64,000 nt of DNA from Pantoea anthophila (GTDB taxonomy: Bacteria > Pseudomonadota > Gammaproteobacteria > Enterobacterales > Enterobacteriaceae): contig NZ_VHIZ01000019.1 of the NCBI RefSeq assembly GCF_006494375.1, positions 1 through 64,000 of the forward strand, given 5' to 3'. Numbering within the stretch: position 1 is the stretch's first letter; each line of letters begins with the position of its first letter. This document shows, one piece after another, positions 11,952 to 23,335 of this stretch. Under the pieces are notes generated by a model, which saw only the letters and a program-made list of their open reading frames with translations, did not search any database and was not told the origin of the DNA. Position numbers and translations under genes: made by a program.

Positions 11952-12816
11952 GATTTCCCTCCTGTTGCAGGTGCTTGTGCTGTTGCTCCAGACGCCACTG
12001 CACAATACTTTTCAGAAACAACGTTACAATGGCCATCAGGGTCAGCAGCGCGGCAGCGGTGAATGCGCCGACCGTATTGTAATCCTGATGCAATAATTCA
12101 ACCTGAAGCGGCAGCGTATAGGTCTCACCGCGAATCGATCCCGATACCACCGAGACCGCACCAAATTCACCAATCGCACGGGCGTTGGTCAGCACGATGC
12201 CATACAGCAGCGCCCAGCGAATATTCGGCAGCGTCACCCGACGGAACATCTGCCAGCCTGAAGCGCCCAGCAGCACCGCCGCTTCATCTTCGTGACTGCC
12301 CTGGCTCAGCATCACCGGCACCAGTTCGCGCACCACAAACGGACAGGTCACAAACACGGTCGCCAGCACCATGCCCGGCCAGGCGAACATAACCTGGATG
12401 TTATGCGCATCCAGCCAGCCGCCCGCCGGACCGTTGACGCCCCAGAACAGCAGATACATCAGACCGGCCACCACCGGCGACACGGCAAACGGAATATCAA
12501 ACAGGGTCAGCAGCAGCTGACGCCCCGGAAAGGTAAAGCGGGTCACCAGCCAGGCGAGCAGCGTGCCGAACACCAGGTTAACCGGAACGGTGATCAGCGC
12601 CACCATCACCGTCAGCCAGATGGCGTGCAGCATATCGGGGTCAGCCAGGTTGCTCAGGGAGACCAGCAGTCCCTGATTCAGTGCCTCCCAGAAGATGGAG
12701 ACCATCGGCACCAGCAGCAGCAGAATCGAGAGCAGCGCGCCGATACCAATCAGCAGCCATTTTCCCCAGTTCACCGGCTGGCGATCCGCATGATTCAGTT
12801 GTGAGACCTCAGCCAT
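11941..12816 (-). CDS. cysW: Sulfate/thiosulfate ABC transporter permease CysW
   Basis: One of the two inner-membrane permeases of the sulfate/thiosulfate importer. The 291 residues hold about six membrane helices and the permease EAA-type loop ([20 protein letters not shown]). It pairs with CysT. It overlaps cysT by one base (TAATG) and cysA by 11 bases, so translation of the operon is tightly coupled. Confidence 0.96.
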   Translation of the reverse strand: MAEVSQLNHADRQPVNWGKWLLIGIGALLSILLLLVPMVSIFWEALNQGLLVSLSNLADPDMLHAIWLTVMVALITVPVNLVFGTLLAWLVTRFTFPGRQLLLTLFDIPFAVSPVVAGLMYLLFWGVNGPAGGWLDAHNIQVMFAWPGMVLATVFVTCPFVVRELVPVMLSQGSHEDEAAVLLGASGWQMFRRVTLPNIRWALLYGIVLTNARAIGEFGAVSVVSGSIRGETYTLPLQVELLHQDYNTVGAFTAAALLTLMAIVTLFLKSIVQWRLEQQHKHLQQEGNHEH

Positions 12817-13649
12817 TAGTGACCTCCCAGTCGACGGCCAAAGCGGCTCTGTAAGGTGTTAATCGCAAATAACAGGATAAGCGAGGCGGCCAGGATCACC
12901 GAGGCGATGGCGCTGGCGGCCGGATAGTCAAACTCCTGCAACCGGACAAAAATCATCAGCGAGGTCACTTCCGTTTTCCAGGCGATGTTACCGGCAATAA
13001 AGATCACCGCACCAAACTCCCCCAGGCTGCGGGTAAAGGAGAGCGCCGTGCCCGCCAGCAGCGCCGGGGCGACTTCCGGTAACACAACCCGACGGAAGCT
13101 CTGCCACGGTGTGGCACCCAGCGTTTCCGCGGCTTCTTCATACTCCGGGCCTAACTCCTCCAGCACCGGCTGTACCGTGCGCACCACAAACGGGATGCTG
13201 GTGAAGGCCATGGCGATGGCGATGCCGATCCAGGTGTAGGAGATTTTGATATCGAAATGGGCAAACCACTGTCCATACCAGCCGTTGACCGAAAAGAGTC
13301 CGGCCAGTGTCAGGCCCGCGACGGCGGTCGGCAGCGCAAACGGCAGATCCATCAGGCCATCCAGCAGCGTGCGGCCCGGGAAGCGGTAGCGGGTCAGGAT
13401 CCACGCCATCAGCATGCCGAACACCGCATTAAACAGCGAGGCGACACCGGCGGAGAGCAGCGTAACCTTGTAGGCCGCAACCAGCTGCGGGTTGGTCACC
13501 ACATCCCAGTACTGCTGAAGGGTCATCTGTGACAGCTGCATGATCACGGCGCTGATGGGCAGCAGCAGAATCAGGCAGGTAAAAAGCAGGCTGGTGCCCA
13601 GGCTCAGTCCAAAGCCGGGCAACACGCGTTTATGACTTGCTGCAAACAT
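12816..13649 (-). CDS. cysT: Sulfate/thiosulfate ABC transporter permease CysT (CysU)
   Basis: Second permease of the importer, 277 residues with about six membrane helices. The EAA loop (EAAETLGATPWQSFRRVVLP) contacts CysA. Homologous to CysW next to it. The ATG shares one base with the cysP stop. The family also includes ModB-type permeases, but the four-gene context makes the sulfate role clear. Confidence 0.96.
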   Translation of the reverse strand: MFAASHKRVLPGFGLSLGTSLLFTCLILLLPISAVIMQLSQMTLQQYWDVVTNPQLVAAYKVTLLSAGVASLFNAVFGMLMAWILTRYRFPGRTLLDGLMDLPFALPTAVAGLTLAGLFSVNGWYGQWFAHFDIKISYTWIGIAIAMAFTSIPFVVRTVQPVLEELGPEYEEAAETLGATPWQSFRRVVLPEVAPALLAGTALSFTRSLGEFGAVIFIAGNIAWKTEVTSLMIFVRLQEFDYPAASAIASVILAASLILLFAINTLQSRFGRRLGGH

Positions 13650-14665
13650 TATCCACGCCCCGCCGCTAACAATTTATCCAGCTCACCGCCGCTGGCGAAA
13701 TGCGTTTTCATCACATTGTCCCAGCCGCCAAAGGCCTCTTCAACCCGGAACAGGCTGGTCTGCGGGAAGCGATCCTTCTGCTCTGCCATCAGCTGCGGAT
13801 TGTTCACGCGATAGTAGTAGTGCGTAATAATCGTCTGCGCTTCCGGTGTGTAGAGGTAGTGGAGATAGGCGCTGGCCGCATCCGCGGTGTGGTTACCGGC
13901 AACGTTTTTATCTACCCACGCCACCGGGAACTCCGCCAGAATGTTGGTTTTCGGCACGATCACCTCATACTCATCTTTACCGTACTGGTTGCGGATATTG
14001 TTTACTTCCGACTCAAAGCTAATCAGCACGTCGCCCAGACCGCGCTCAGCGAAGGTCGTGGTCGCACCACGGCCCCCGGTATCGAAGACTTCAACGTTTT
14101 TCAGAAACTGGGTCATAAAGGCACGGGTTTTTGCCTGATCGTTACCGTCCGCTTTATCAGCAGCCCCCCAGGCGGCCAGATAGGTATAGCGACCATTGCC
14201 GGACGTTTTCGGGTTAGGGAAAATCAGCTTCACATCGTTACGGGTCAAATCTGACCAGTCATGAATCTGCTTTGGGTTTCCTTTGCGCACCAGAAACGCC
14301 ATGGTGGAATAGAACGGTGAACTGTTATTCGGCAGACGGCTTTTCCAGTCTGCGGCAATCAGGTTGCCTTTATCATGCAGGACCTGCACATCCGTCACCT
14401 GGTTGTAAGTGACAACATCGGCGCGCAGTCCCTGCAGGATAGCCAGCGCCTGTTTAGATGAACCGGCATGGGACATTTTGATGGTCAGCGGGTCGGCAGG
14501 ATGGCTGGCATCCCACTGTTTAACAAAAGGGGCATTCAGGGCAACAAACAGCTCCCGGGACACATCGTAAGAGCTGTTAAGAAGTTCAGTGGCATTGGCT
14601 GCGCCAGCAAGGCTCAGCGACAACGCGATACCGCTCACGACTTTTTTCATCGCTTGTAATGTCAT
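13649..14665 (-). CDS. cysP: Thiosulfate-binding periplasmic protein CysP
   Basis: Periplasmic receptor that delivers thiosulfate (and sulfate) to CysTWA. The 338-residue precursor has a signal peptide ending at about residue 26 ([10 protein letters not shown]). The mature part closely follows E. coli CysP ([45 protein letters not shown]). The start could be MTLQAMKK or the later MKK; the longer form is given. First gene of the operon; the upstream region carries the promoter. Confidence 0.96.
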   Translation of the reverse strand: MTLQAMKKVVSGIALSLSLAGAANATELLNSSYDVSRELFVALNAPFVKQWDASHPADPLTIKMSHAGSSKQALAILQGLRADVVTYNQVTDVQVLHDKGNLIAADWKSRLPNNSSPFYSTMAFLVRKGNPKQIHDWSDLTRNDVKLIFPNPKTSGNGRYTYLAAWGAADKADGNDQAKTRAFMTQFLKNVEVFDTGGRGATTTFAERGLGDVLISFESEVNNIRNQYGKDEYEVIVPKTNILAEFPVAWVDKNVAGNHTADAASAYLHYLYTPEAQTIITHYYYRVNNPQLMAEQKDRFPQTSLFRVEEAFGGWDNVMKTHFASGGELDKLLAAGRG

Positions 14666-14830
14666 TTGGCACCCTGAAAAAATTTGATGCGGATCTCACC
14701 CGCTGAAACATCAGTTTATTTATAACTCAGGGAAAACCAGTAACGGTTTTATATATCGTTTGATGATTTCAAAGTCGAAAAAAGCATAAGACAGCGGCAG
14801 AGTTTATGCAGAAATCAGCAAAAGCCGCAG
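14666..14830 (-). promoter_or_regulatory. cysP promoter region (CysB-dependent by analogy)
   Basis: AT-rich stretch between the yfeY terminator and cysP. On the minus strand it contains TATATAAAA and TATAAATAA boxes and TTGAAA, but not with ideal spacing, as expected for an activator-dependent promoter. In E. coli this promoter needs CysB and N-acetylserine. The exact site is not resolved here. Confidence 0.35.
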
Positions 14831-14838
14831 AGAGGATA

Positions 14839-14867
14839 ACCCCCGCTGAGCACCAGCCTGCGGGGGT
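14839..14867 (-). terminator. Terminator-like hairpin after yfeY
   Basis: ACCCCCGC (14839-14846) and GCGGGGGT (14860-14867) form an 8-bp GC-rich stem, 39 bases after the yfeY stop. The T-run after it is poor, so termination may be incomplete. Confidence 0.5.
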
Positions 14868-14905
14868 AACCAGGCGCGTCAGCGCATGGCGTTTAGCAGG
14901 CAGTG

Positions 14906-15523
14906 TTAACGCTGCCAGACAATTTTGCTGAGTTTCCAGGTTTTCAGCGTGTCATCGGAAGGCATCAGCCCTTCCGGTCCATGCCAGTCGCCATGGTAGA
15001 GATAGGTGAGATGCTGACTTCCGGGCGCCCGGCATGCTACGTCTCGCGCATCCGTTCCGCTGGCCAGGGTGCAGTTGCTGAAGGCTTTGGTGAACTTATT
15101 GCTGAAAGCATCGCCCACTTTACTGCCGTCGCTGCTGGCAATCTGGCTGTCCATCACCTCAATGCGTTCAACCTGCGCCTGCCCGTAAATCACCAGCTTC
15201 ACCTTGTCGTCATCCAGCGCCTGCCAGAACGCAACCACCTGACCGTTTTCGCCACGCATGCCCTGACGCAGGGTGTAATCCCCGTTCAGGCCGGCTTTGA
15301 TCGCCTCCTCTTTCATGGCCGTCGAGGCGGTCAGTCCGCCTACGCCCTGCTCCGTCGCAGTGAGCGATGAACCGAACCAGTTCCACGGCAGCGCCGAGGA
15401 CCAGTGATACGTCAGCGGATTCCACCAGCTGGCCTGCTGGCTGCTGTCAGTGCCGGAACCCGAACTGGCACAGCCGCTCAGTGCAACGGCGGCGATCAGT
15501 AGCGTGGAACGAACAGCTTTCAT
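14906..15523 (-). CDS. yfeY: Lipoprotein YfeY (DUF1131)
   Basis: Predicted outer-membrane lipoprotein of 205 residues. The start MKAVRSTLLI gives a lipoprotein signal with lipobox LSGCAS at about residue 20; upstream in-frame starts would destroy the signal. The mature protein has DUF1131 features shared with E. coli YfeY (PWNWFGSS, GVGGLTAST, GPEGLMPSDDTLK). In E. coli the gene belongs to the envelope-stress sigma-E regulon; molecular function is unknown. It is followed by a GC-rich hairpin. Confidence 0.92.
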   Translation of the reverse strand: MKAVRSTLLIAAVALSGCASSGSGTDSSQQASWWNPLTYHWSSALPWNWFGSSLTATEQGVGGLTASTAMKEEAIKAGLNGDYTLRQGMRGENGQVVAFWQALDDDKVKLVIYGQAQVERIEVMDSQIASSDGSKVGDAFSNKFTKAFSNCTLASGTDARDVACRAPGSQHLTYLYHGDWHGPEGLMPSDDTLKTWKLSKIVWQR

Positions 15524-15587
15524 GAGAACTCCTGTAAATACGATGCCGGAAGGCGGAACTGATTGGAGTCGCAAAGCGCCAAAAAGT

Positions 15588-16055
15588 TTATTTAAGATGA
15601 TGTTCAGGCAGAAAGCAGTCGCGGCAGCGACGGTCAGTCTGCAGCCAGATGAGAGCCAGCAGGTCAAACAGCGTCAGCAACAAGGGCAGCGGCGAACTGA
15701 GCAGATCACCCTGCACAAACTGCAGCCCCTGCCAGATGAGATTCACTAAAAACGACAGCGACAGCACGCTGCGCCAGTGCTGCCAGAGTCGCGGCAGCCG
15801 CAGCCGGTAACCGGTCAGCAGCAGACCTGCCAGCGCCGGTAACCCCAGGGCAAGACCGATCCAGAACGCCTGGCGATCCGGATAGAAGAGCGCCAGCAGA
15901 TCGTTACCCTGCTGCCGTGACGCCCCGGCCATCACCAGCAGTAGCCAGGTGCGCGCCTGCAGTAACAGGATCAGCCAAAAAAGAAACGGCAGCCGCAGCT
16001 GCCCTCTGGCGTCATAGTGGTCCGGCTGATAGTCAGGGGACGGTTTAGTATTCAC
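15588..16055 (-). CDS. yfeZ: Membrane protein YfeZ (DUF2919)
   Basis: Inner-membrane protein of 155 residues with about four hydrophobic segments (about 22-45, 60-85, 100-120 and 125-145). It matches the position and pattern of E. coli YfeZ (between yfeY and ypeA). Its start overlaps the end of ypeA by 11 bases, so the two are probably co-transcribed. Function unknown. Confidence 0.88.
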   Translation of the reverse strand: MNTKPSPDYQPDHYDARGQLRLPFLFWLILLLQARTWLLLVMAGASRQQGNDLLALFYPDRQAFWIGLALGLPALAGLLLTGYRLRLPRLWQHWRSVLSLSFLVNLIWQGLQFVQGDLLSSPLPLLLTLFDLLALIWLQTDRRCRDCFLPEHHLK

Positions 16056-16470
16056 GATCTTCGATCAGACGTTTGCCAAACAGCAGCGCATCGACTGGCT
16101 CATAATCGAGCTTCTCGTAAAAGGCCACCACCTGATCGTTCTCTTCGCGGATCATCAGATGCAGCTTCGGACAGCCGCGAGCGATGAGCTTCTTCTCCAG
16201 ACGATTCATCAGCGCATTCGCAAAACCGCGTCCCTGATAGTCAGGATGCACCGCCAGATAATAGGCCGCACCGCGATGACCATCGTAGCCCCCCATCAGA
16301 GTGCCGACGACCACGCCGCCGACTTCAGCGACCAGAAAGAGATCGGGGTCGTGATGCATTTTGCGTTCGATATCCAGCTCCGGATCGTTCCATGGCCGTA
16401 ACAAATCGCAACGTTCCCATAAGGTGATCACTTCTTCAAAATCTTCCTGGCGGAAGGCGCGGATTTCCAT
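16045..16470 (-). CDS. ypeA: GNAT-family acetyltransferase YpeA
   Basis: Predicted N-acetyltransferase of 141 residues, the same length as E. coli YpeA. The GNAT fold shows the core strand [12 protein letters not shown] and the acetyl-CoA loop GRGFANAL. The start [11 protein letters not shown] is chosen by homology; an ATG five codons upstream is also in frame. Substrate unknown. Operon with yfeZ; divergent from amiA. Confidence 0.92.
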   Translation of the reverse strand: MEIRAFRQEDFEEVITLWERCDLLRPWNDPELDIERKMHHDPDLFLVAEVGGVVVGTLMGGYDGHRGAAYYLAVHPDYQGRGFANALMNRLEKKLIARGCPKLHLMIREENDQVVAFYEKLDYEPVDALLFGKRLIEDREY

Positions 16471-16678
16471 CTTCTTCACCTGCAATTAAGCACAATTTGC
16501 TGATTATCACGCATTCTCTGCCGCACGCAACCCTCGGCTGAACGGCGGCAAATAAAAAAGCGCAAATTTTCTGTTCGCGGCCTGCAATACAAAGTAATGC
16601 CCTGAAATGGTTATGTGATCGCAGACAACAGAGCCTTAGGCTATAACACCGGCAGGATTTCTGTTACCGGACCCGCAC

Positions 16679-17527
16679 ATGCACCTGCTTAAACGTTTGA
16701 TTCATCGTCGTCAGTTACTCCTTTCCGGTCTGGCTCTGGCCGTTTTATCGCCGCGCGCGGTTCAGGCCAGAGAGCCTTCAGCGCTTACAGGAACAGGCCG
16801 CCATGCACGCCCTGCTCCGCCAGCCAGTAACGGAAAGCGCATTGTGATGATTGATCCCGGCCACGGGGGCATCGACTCCGGCGCGGTCGGCGAGGAGGGT
16901 TCAGAAGAGAAGCACATCGTGCTGGAGATTGCCGGTAACGTGAAACGGCAACTGCAGAGCCATCCGCGCATCGAAGTGCGTCTGACCCGCGACAGCGACC
17001 ATTTTATTCCACTCTACCAGCGGGTGGAGATTGCTCATCAGCATGGCGCGCATCTTTTCATGTCGATCCATGCCGACGGCTTTACCAGCCCTGATGCCAG
17101 CGGCGCTTCGGTATTTGCTCTCTCCAATCGCGGTGCCAGTAGTTCAATGGCGCGTTATCTCTCTCAGCGTGAGAACGATGCGGACAAACTGGGCGGCGTG
17201 AAGGCGCAGCAGCAGGATCACTATCTGCAGCAGATCCTGTTCGATCTGGTTCAGACCGACACCATCAAAAACAGCCTAACGCTGGGCAAACATGTGCTGG
17301 ATCAGATTCGACCGGTTCATCATCTGCATAGCCAGCACACGGAACAGGCGGCTTTCGCGGTCCTGAAGTCGCCCTCCATCCCTTCGGTGCTGGTTGAAAC
17401 CTCCTTTATTACCAATCCGCACGAAGAGCAGTTGCTCGGCACCACGGCGTTTCGTCAGAAAATTGCCGCCGCCATTGCCAGCGGTATCGTCAACTACTTT
17501 GATGAGTTTGATCGCCGTAATGCCTGA
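16679..17527 (+). CDS. amiA: N-acetylmuramoyl-L-alanine amidase AmiA
   Basis: Periplasmic zinc amidase that splits septal peptidoglycan during daughter-cell separation. The 282-residue precursor has a twin-arginine signal (HRRQLLLSGLAL) ending near residue 30 (VQA/RE), as in E. coli AmiA. The amidase_3 domain keeps the zinc and catalytic residues: His in DPGHGG, Glu in EEKHIV, His in SIHADG and Glu in VETSF. There is no AMIN domain, consistent with AmiA. hemF follows after 91 bases. Confidence 0.95.
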   Translation: MHLLKRLIHRRQLLLSGLALAVLSPRAVQAREPSALTGTGRHARPAPPASNGKRIVMIDPGHGGIDSGAVGEEGSEEKHIVLEIAGNVKRQLQSHPRIEVRLTRDSDHFIPLYQRVEIAHQHGAHLFMSIHADGFTSPDASGASVFALSNRGASSSMARYLSQRENDADKLGGVKAQQQDHYLQQILFDLVQTDTIKNSLTLGKHVLDQIRPVHHLHSQHTEQAAFAVLKSPSIPSVLVETSFITNPHEEQLLGTTAFRQKIAAAIASGIVNYFDEFDRRNA

Positions 17528-17534
17528 TGAGTGA

Positions 17535-18533
<999 letters not shown>

Positions 18534-18576
18534 TCCCCCGGACCGCAACGTGGCTCTCTGCCTGCGTTGCGGTTCA

Positions 18577-18675
18577 TTACGCTGTCTCAACCGCCTGAAA
18601 CCGTTCATCTTCCTGCCGCTCCCACCCGACCTGATAACCGATAAAAGGGTTCAGTTCCGTTTGTTTCTCATTCAT
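18577..18675 (-). CDS. Candidate small protein, 32 residues
   Basis: A short open frame on the opposite strand in the hemF/methyltransferase gap. It starts MNEKQTELNPFIGYQ and ends in AVETA. CAGGG lies 5 bases before the ATG, and an in-frame ATG six codons upstream could also serve. The composition (charged with aromatic residues, no low complexity) looks protein-like, but length alone does not separate it from chance. No family recognised. It diverges from the methyltransferase-like gene. Confidence 0.25.
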   Translation of the reverse strand: MNEKQTELNPFIGYQVGWERQEDERFQAVETA

Positions 18676-18728
18676 TAGTGCCCTGAATTTCATTGATACA
18701 CTAGGCCATATTCAGGATAAGGACACCA

Positions 18729-19571
18729 ATGATGGCTTCATTCACAGACCCCGATAAAAACCTTGAAACACTGAGTTTTGCGGAGATAGCGGAACGGCTT
18801 AACATCGAAATATACAGTGGTTTCAAACCCGACCTTTCTCCCTGGCTGGGCAGAAATATTATCTTCGACGACATCATCGCAAAGAGAGCGGCGACTGAAG
18901 GACACTACGAAGATCAATGCTCCGGGAAATATTACTTTGATATTTTTAATACCATTAAGTCGGCACTGGGTGAAGTCAGCAGAATCGTTGAAGTGGGCGT
19001 CTTTATGGGTGGCAGCACCTCTGTTCTGGCTGGCTGTGCACACTATTTGGGTATTGAACTCGATTTGATCGACATCAGTCCGGACCATTTACAGTTCGCC
19101 AGAGAGCGCGCAAGAAGAGCCTATCCGGAAACCGTCGAAAGCCGGGTCAGGATGTACCATGGCACCCTTCCGGAGTATGTCAGGGATGTGCTGATGAAAG
19201 AAGAAGGCGGAAACGTCATCATTCATCATGATGGCGCGCACGATTTCGGACAGGTGATCCGTGACCTCGGCAGCCTCTTTTATATCAAAGATAAACTGCA
19301 CAGCTTACTGATTCAGGATACCCATCTGCGTGGCGTTCCTGAATATTTTAATTTTGTCGATGCCGCCGTCTATTCTATTTTCGGTCGGGATGTCACTTAT
19401 GCGCCGCTGGGTACCGTCTATAACGACGGGCCGGTTTGTGAACCGAACCGCTGGCAGGGCAACTATTTTATGCCGGGTGAACCCGAAGGGATGTATATCC
19501 CGCTGGCGCATAATAAATTTTACTACCCGCACCCCAAAATAACGCTGGCGCAATTTTTTGAGCGGCAATAG
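18729..19571 (+). CDS. Class I SAM-dependent methyltransferase-like protein
   Basis: A 280-residue protein with a Rossmann methyltransferase core. The SAM loop is VEVGVFMGGSTSVLAG (about 80-95), followed by the acidic end of strand 2 (LDLIDISPDH), and IIHHDGAHDFGQVI resembles the later metal/catalytic motif of Methyltransf_24 or cephalosporin-hydroxylase-like (CmcI) proteins. Substrate unknown. The gene is AT-richer than its neighbours and has no counterpart between hemF and talA in E. coli, which suggests horizontal gain. AAGGA lies 5 bases before the first of two adjacent ATGs. It is a single-gene unit. Confidence 0.7.
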   Translation: MMASFTDPDKNLETLSFAEIAERLNIEIYSGFKPDLSPWLGRNIIFDDIIAKRAATEGHYEDQCSGKYYFDIFNTIKSALGEVSRIVEVGVFMGGSTSVLAGCAHYLGIELDLIDISPDHLQFARERARRAYPETVESRVRMYHGTLPEYVRDVLMKEEGGNVIIHHDGAHDFGQVIRDLGSLFYIKDKLHSLLIQDTHLRGVPEYFNFVDAAVYSIFGRDVTYAPLGTVYNDGPVCEPNRWQGNYFMPGEPEGMYIPLAHNKFYYPHPKITLAQFFERQ

Positions 19572-20068
19572 CGCAGCGCGGGATTCGGGCCGCCTGTACT
19601 CTCATCGCGGCCTGTTTTAAAACGCCTCTCCCTGGGAGGCTCAGACATCCCTCCTGTTTAGCATTCAGCCTGCCCCGCCACGTTTCACTGTGGCAGCGCT
19701 TTTCCCGTCCCCGCGTTTTTACTTGCCGATTCACCGCACCGTTTTCTGCTCCCGGCGTATGACGAGAGTGAGTGTCGTCACGCCGCTTTGATGCGGAGAG
19801 GGCACGGATTGCTACAGTGTTGCCTGCGTCATTTTCCCCGACTGCTATGCTTAAGGGTGGAATATGGCGCACCCCTCGGGTTACACCGCATGACGGCTCC
19901 TTCGCACCGCCTCGCAGCGCAACAATCAGAGAAACCGCATTTTCATCAGAAAGTGTCTGTTGCAATGTTATGGGTTCGCGTTCCCGCTAGCAGCACATGC
20001 CACAGACCGGCTGCGAGGCCTGAGGTGATCCCTGTTCGCTTTCATTTTTCTTTTCAAGGAGTTTAGAG
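19572..20068 (+). promoter_or_regulatory. Upstream region of talA with a sigma-S-type promoter
   Basis: A 497-base gene-free stretch. GCTATGCTTAA at 19844-19854 matches the extended -10 consensus preferred by sigma-S (KCTAYRCTTAA) at every position. TTGCCT at 19820 is the nearest -35-like box but is spaced too far. The start site would leave a leader of about 205 bases. A small hairpin (GCCTC/GAGGC) lies at 19624-19640. AAGGAG lies 7 bases before the talA ATG. No other gene seen. Confidence 0.5.
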
Positions 20069-21019
20069 ATGAACCAGCTAGAAGCCCTAAAACAGTTCAC
20101 CACCGTGGTGGCGGACAGTGGCGATATCGAATCGATTCGTCATTACCACCCGGAAGACGCCACCACCAACCCTTCACTCATTCTGAAAGCATCCGGTCTC
20201 GAAGGGTACAAGCACCTGATGGATGACGCGATCGAGTACGCTAAAAAACAGGGCGGCAGCAAAGAGACTCAGATCATCAACGCCAGCGACAAAGTGGCAA
20301 TCAATCTCGGTATGGAAATCCTGAAAAGCATACCGGGCCGTGTTTCGACCGAAGTGGATGCGCGCCTCTCCTTCGATCGTGGCATGTGTGTGACTAAAGC
20401 AGAAAAACTGATTCGGATGTACGAAGAGCAGGGTATCGACCGCTCGCGCGTACTGATCAAGCTGGCTTCAACCTGGGAAGGTATCCGCGCTGCGGAAGAG
20501 CTGGAGAAGAATGGTATCCACTGCAACCTGACTCTGCTCTTCTCCTTCGCGCAGGCGCGTGCCTGCGCGGAAGCGGGCGTGTTCCTGATCTCGCCGTTCG
20601 TGGGTCGCATCTACGACTGGTATAACTCACGCAAGCCGATGGAACCCTACGTGGCAGATGAAGATCCGGGCGTGAAATCCGTGCGTCGCATCTACGACTA
20701 CTACAAAAAGCACCGCTACAGCACCATCATCATGGGTGCCAGCTTCCGTAAAGTGGAGCAGATTGTGGCGCTGGCGGGCTGCGATCGCCTGACGCTCTCC
20801 CCTAACCTGCTGGAAGAGCTGCAGAACAGCGACGCGCCGCTGGAGCGCAAGCTGGAGCCGTCTACCGAAGGCTTCCATCAGCCATCACCGCTCTCTGAGG
20901 CGGAGTTCCGCTGGGAGCATAATCAGGATCCGATGGCGGTTGAGAAACTGTCTGATGGTATCCGCCAGTTCGCTGTTGACCAGCAGAAGCTGGAAGATGT
21001 ACTGGCCGCACGTCTGTAG
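20069..21019 (+). CDS. talA: Transaldolase A
   Basis: Moves a three-carbon dihydroxyacetone unit between sugar phosphates in the non-oxidative pentose phosphate pathway. The 316 residues match the length of TalA. The Schiff-base lysine is in [14 protein letters not shown], and [12 protein letters not shown] and FVGRIYDWY are intact. It is paired with tktB, as in E. coli, which distinguishes this locus from talB/tktA. The upstream sigma-S-type box fits the stationary-phase control known for E. coli talA-tktB. Confidence 0.96.
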   Translation: MNQLEALKQFTTVVADSGDIESIRHYHPEDATTNPSLILKASGLEGYKHLMDDAIEYAKKQGGSKETQIINASDKVAINLGMEILKSIPGRVSTEVDARLSFDRGMCVTKAEKLIRMYEEQGIDRSRVLIKLASTWEGIRAAEELEKNGIHCNLTLLFSFAQARACAEAGVFLISPFVGRIYDWYNSRKPMEPYVADEDPGVKSVRRIYDYYKKHRYSTIIMGASFRKVEQIVALAGCDRLTLSPNLLEELQNSDAPLERKLEPSTEGFHQPSPLSEAEFRWEHNQDPMAVEKLSDGIRQFAVDQQKLEDVLAARL

Positions 21020-21076
21020 TCCTCATTTTAGTCGGGCGGGACTTTCCCGCCCTGATGCATAACAAGGGAGAACTTT

Positions 21077-23077
21077 ATGTCCTCACGCAGAGAGTTGGCA
21101 AACGCGATTCGTGCACTGAGCATGGATGCGGTTCAGAAGGCAAATTCCGGCCACCCCGGTGCGCCCATGGGAATGGCCGATATCGCCGAAGTGTTGTGGC
21201 GCGACTTCCTTCAGCACAATCCGACCAATCCCGCCTGGCTTGATCGCGACCGCTTTATCCTCTCCAACGGCCACGGCTCAATGCTGCTCTACAGCCTGCT
21301 GCACCTGAGTGGCTACGACCTGCCGATTGAAGAGCTGAAAAACTTCCGTCAGCTGCACTCCAAGACGCCGGGCCACCCGGAAATCGGCTACACGCCTGGC
21401 GTGGAAACGACCACCGGCCCGCTGGGTCAGGGTCTGGCGAACGCCGTTGGACTGGCGATTGCAGAGCGCACGCTGGCCGCGCAGTTTAACCGTCCGGATC
21501 ATGAAATTGTCGACCACCATACCTATGTCTTTATGGGCGATGGCTGTCTGATGGAAGGGATTTCGCACGAAGTCTGCTCCCTGGCGGGCACCCTGGGTCT
21601 CGGCAAACTGATCGGCTTCTATGACCATAACGGTATCTCGATCGATGGTGAAACCGAAGGCTGGTTTACCGACGACACCCATAAGCGCTTTGAGTCTTAC
21701 AACTGGCACGTCATCGGCGACATCGACGGCCATGACGCGGACGCCATTCGCGAGGCGATCAAAGAGGCGCAGAGCGTTACCGATAAGCCTTCGCTGATTA
21801 TCTGCCGCACCATTATCGGTTTCGGTTCCCCGAACAAAGCCGGTAAAGAGGAGTCGCACGGCGCAGCGCTGGGTGAGGAAGAAGTCGCCCTGACCCGCAA
21901 GCAACTCGGCTGGAACTATCCGGCGTTTGAGATCCCGGCTGAAATCTACCAGCAGTGGGACGCCAAAGCCGCCGGTGCGGAACGGGAAAAAGCCTGGGAT
22001 GCAAAATTTGCGGCCTATAAAGAGGCACATCCTGAGCTGGCGAAAGAGTATGAACGCCGTATGAATGGCGAGATGCCGTCAACGTGGGAAAGCGAAGCCA
22101 CCCGTTTCATTCAGGAGCTGCAGGCTAACCCGCAGAAAATTGCCAGCCGCAAAGCCTCACAAAACTCGCTGGAAGCCTACGGCAAATTACTGCCGGAGTT
22201 CCTCGGCGGTTCTGCAGACCTGGCGCCCAGTAACCTGACGATCTGGTCTGGCTCCAAATCGATCAAAGAAGATCCGGCCGGTAATTACATTCACTACGGC
22301 GTGCGTGAGTTCGGGATGACGGCGATTGGTAACGGTATCGCGCACCATGGCGGTTTCGTCCCCTACACGGCCACCTTCCTGATGTTTGTCGAATATGCGC
22401 GTAACGCAGCACGCATGGCGGCGCTGATGAAGGCGCGACAGATTCTGGTCTACACCCATGACTCCATCGGTCTGGGCGAAGATGGCCCGACCCACCAGCC
22501 GGTTGAGCAGATCGCCAGCCTGCGTCTGACGCCCAACATGAGCGTATGGCGTCCGTGCGATCAGGTGGAAACGGCTGTGGCGTGGAAAGCGGCTATCGAA
22601 CGCCATCATGGCCCGACTGCGCTGATCCTCTCCCGTCAGAATCTGCTGCAGCCGGAACGTACCCCGGAGCAGATCGAGAACATCAAACGCGGCGGCTATG
22701 TGCTGAAAGATTGCGACGGCACCCCCGAAGTGATCCTGATTGCCACCGGTTCAGAAATTGAGATCACACTGGGTGCAGCCGATAAGCTCACTTCAGGCGG
22801 TCACAAGGTGCGGGTGGTTTCACTGCCTTCAACCGACCTGTTTGATGCGCAGGATGCCGCCTACCGCGAATCCGTTCTGCCTGTCGGCGTGAAGGCGCGC
22901 GTGGCGGTGGAAGCCGGAATCGCCGACTACTGGTTCAAGTATGTGGGTCTGGAAGGCGCGATTGTCGGTATGACCACCTTTGGTGAATCAGCGCCAGCCG
23001 GCAAGCTGTTCCCGGAGTTTGGCTTCACGGTAGAGAATATCGTCAGCCACGCTGAAGCATTACTCAAGCCGGTGTAA
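21077..23077 (+). CDS. tktB: Transketolase
   Basis: Thiamine-diphosphate enzyme that transfers two-carbon units in the pentose phosphate pathway. Length 666 residues. Motifs seen: [13 protein letters not shown] at the N-terminus, the ThDP fold [12 protein letters not shown] with the DHNGISIDG strand, and the pyrimidine-domain segments RTPEQ and [19 protein letters not shown]. The tktB name rests on linkage to talA; the protein alone could equally be called TktA. The gap from talA is 57 bases with a hairpin of GGGCGGGACTTTCCCGCCC type, so expression may be attenuated. Confidence 0.94.
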   Translation: MSSRRELANAIRALSMDAVQKANSGHPGAPMGMADIAEVLWRDFLQHNPTNPAWLDRDRFILSNGHGSMLLYSLLHLSGYDLPIEELKNFRQLHSKTPGHPEIGYTPGVETTTGPLGQGLANAVGLAIAERTLAAQFNRPDHEIVDHHTYVFMGDGCLMEGISHEVCSLAGTLGLGKLIGFYDHNGISIDGETEGWFTDDTHKRFESYNWHVIGDIDGHDADAIREAIKEAQSVTDKPSLIICRTIIGFGSPNKAGKEESHGAALGEEEVALTRKQLGWNYPAFEIPAEIYQQWDAKAAGAEREKAWDAKFAAYKEAHPELAKEYERRMNGEMPSTWESEATRFIQELQANPQKIASRKASQNSLEAYGKLLPEFLGGSADLAPSNLTIWSGSKSIKEDPAGNYIHYGVREFGMTAIGNGIAHHGGFVPYTATFLMFVEYARNAARMAALMKARQILVYTHDSIGLGEDGPTHQPVEQIASLRLTPNMSVWRPCDQVETAVAWKAAIERHHGPTALILSRQNLLQPERTPEQIENIKRGGYVLKDCDGTPEVILIATGSEIEITLGAADKLTSGGHKVRVVSLPSTDLFDAQDAAYRESVLPVGVKARVAVEAGIADYWFKYVGLEGAIVGMTTFGESAPAGKLFPEFGFTVENIVSHAEALLKPV

Positions 23078-23084
23078 TGCTTTT

Positions 23085-23110
23085 GCCCTTCCCGGCACAC
23101 CGGGAAGGGC
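23085..23110 (+). terminator. Hairpin after tktB
   Basis: GCCCTTCCCGG and CCGGGAAGGGC form a perfect 11-bp stem with a CACA loop immediately after the stop. There is no strong T-run, so it may act mainly in 3'-end protection. Confidence 0.5.
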
Positions 23111-23335
23111 CATTTCATCACATAGCCCGAAACAGAAAAAAATCTCCTCTCCCCTCTTCACGCCCCGCACAAACTGATTACTATAGAGCCGTCATAGTTA
23201 ATGCTGCCTGCGCCCTGGCTGCCCGCCTGTTCCTGCTGCTCTTCTGCCGGAACAACGCGATGTGCTGCCCGCGTCTGTCCGATGCGTGAAGGCAGATCTC
23301 CTCCGATCTCTATAGCGAAGCCATTTCCGTTGAAC

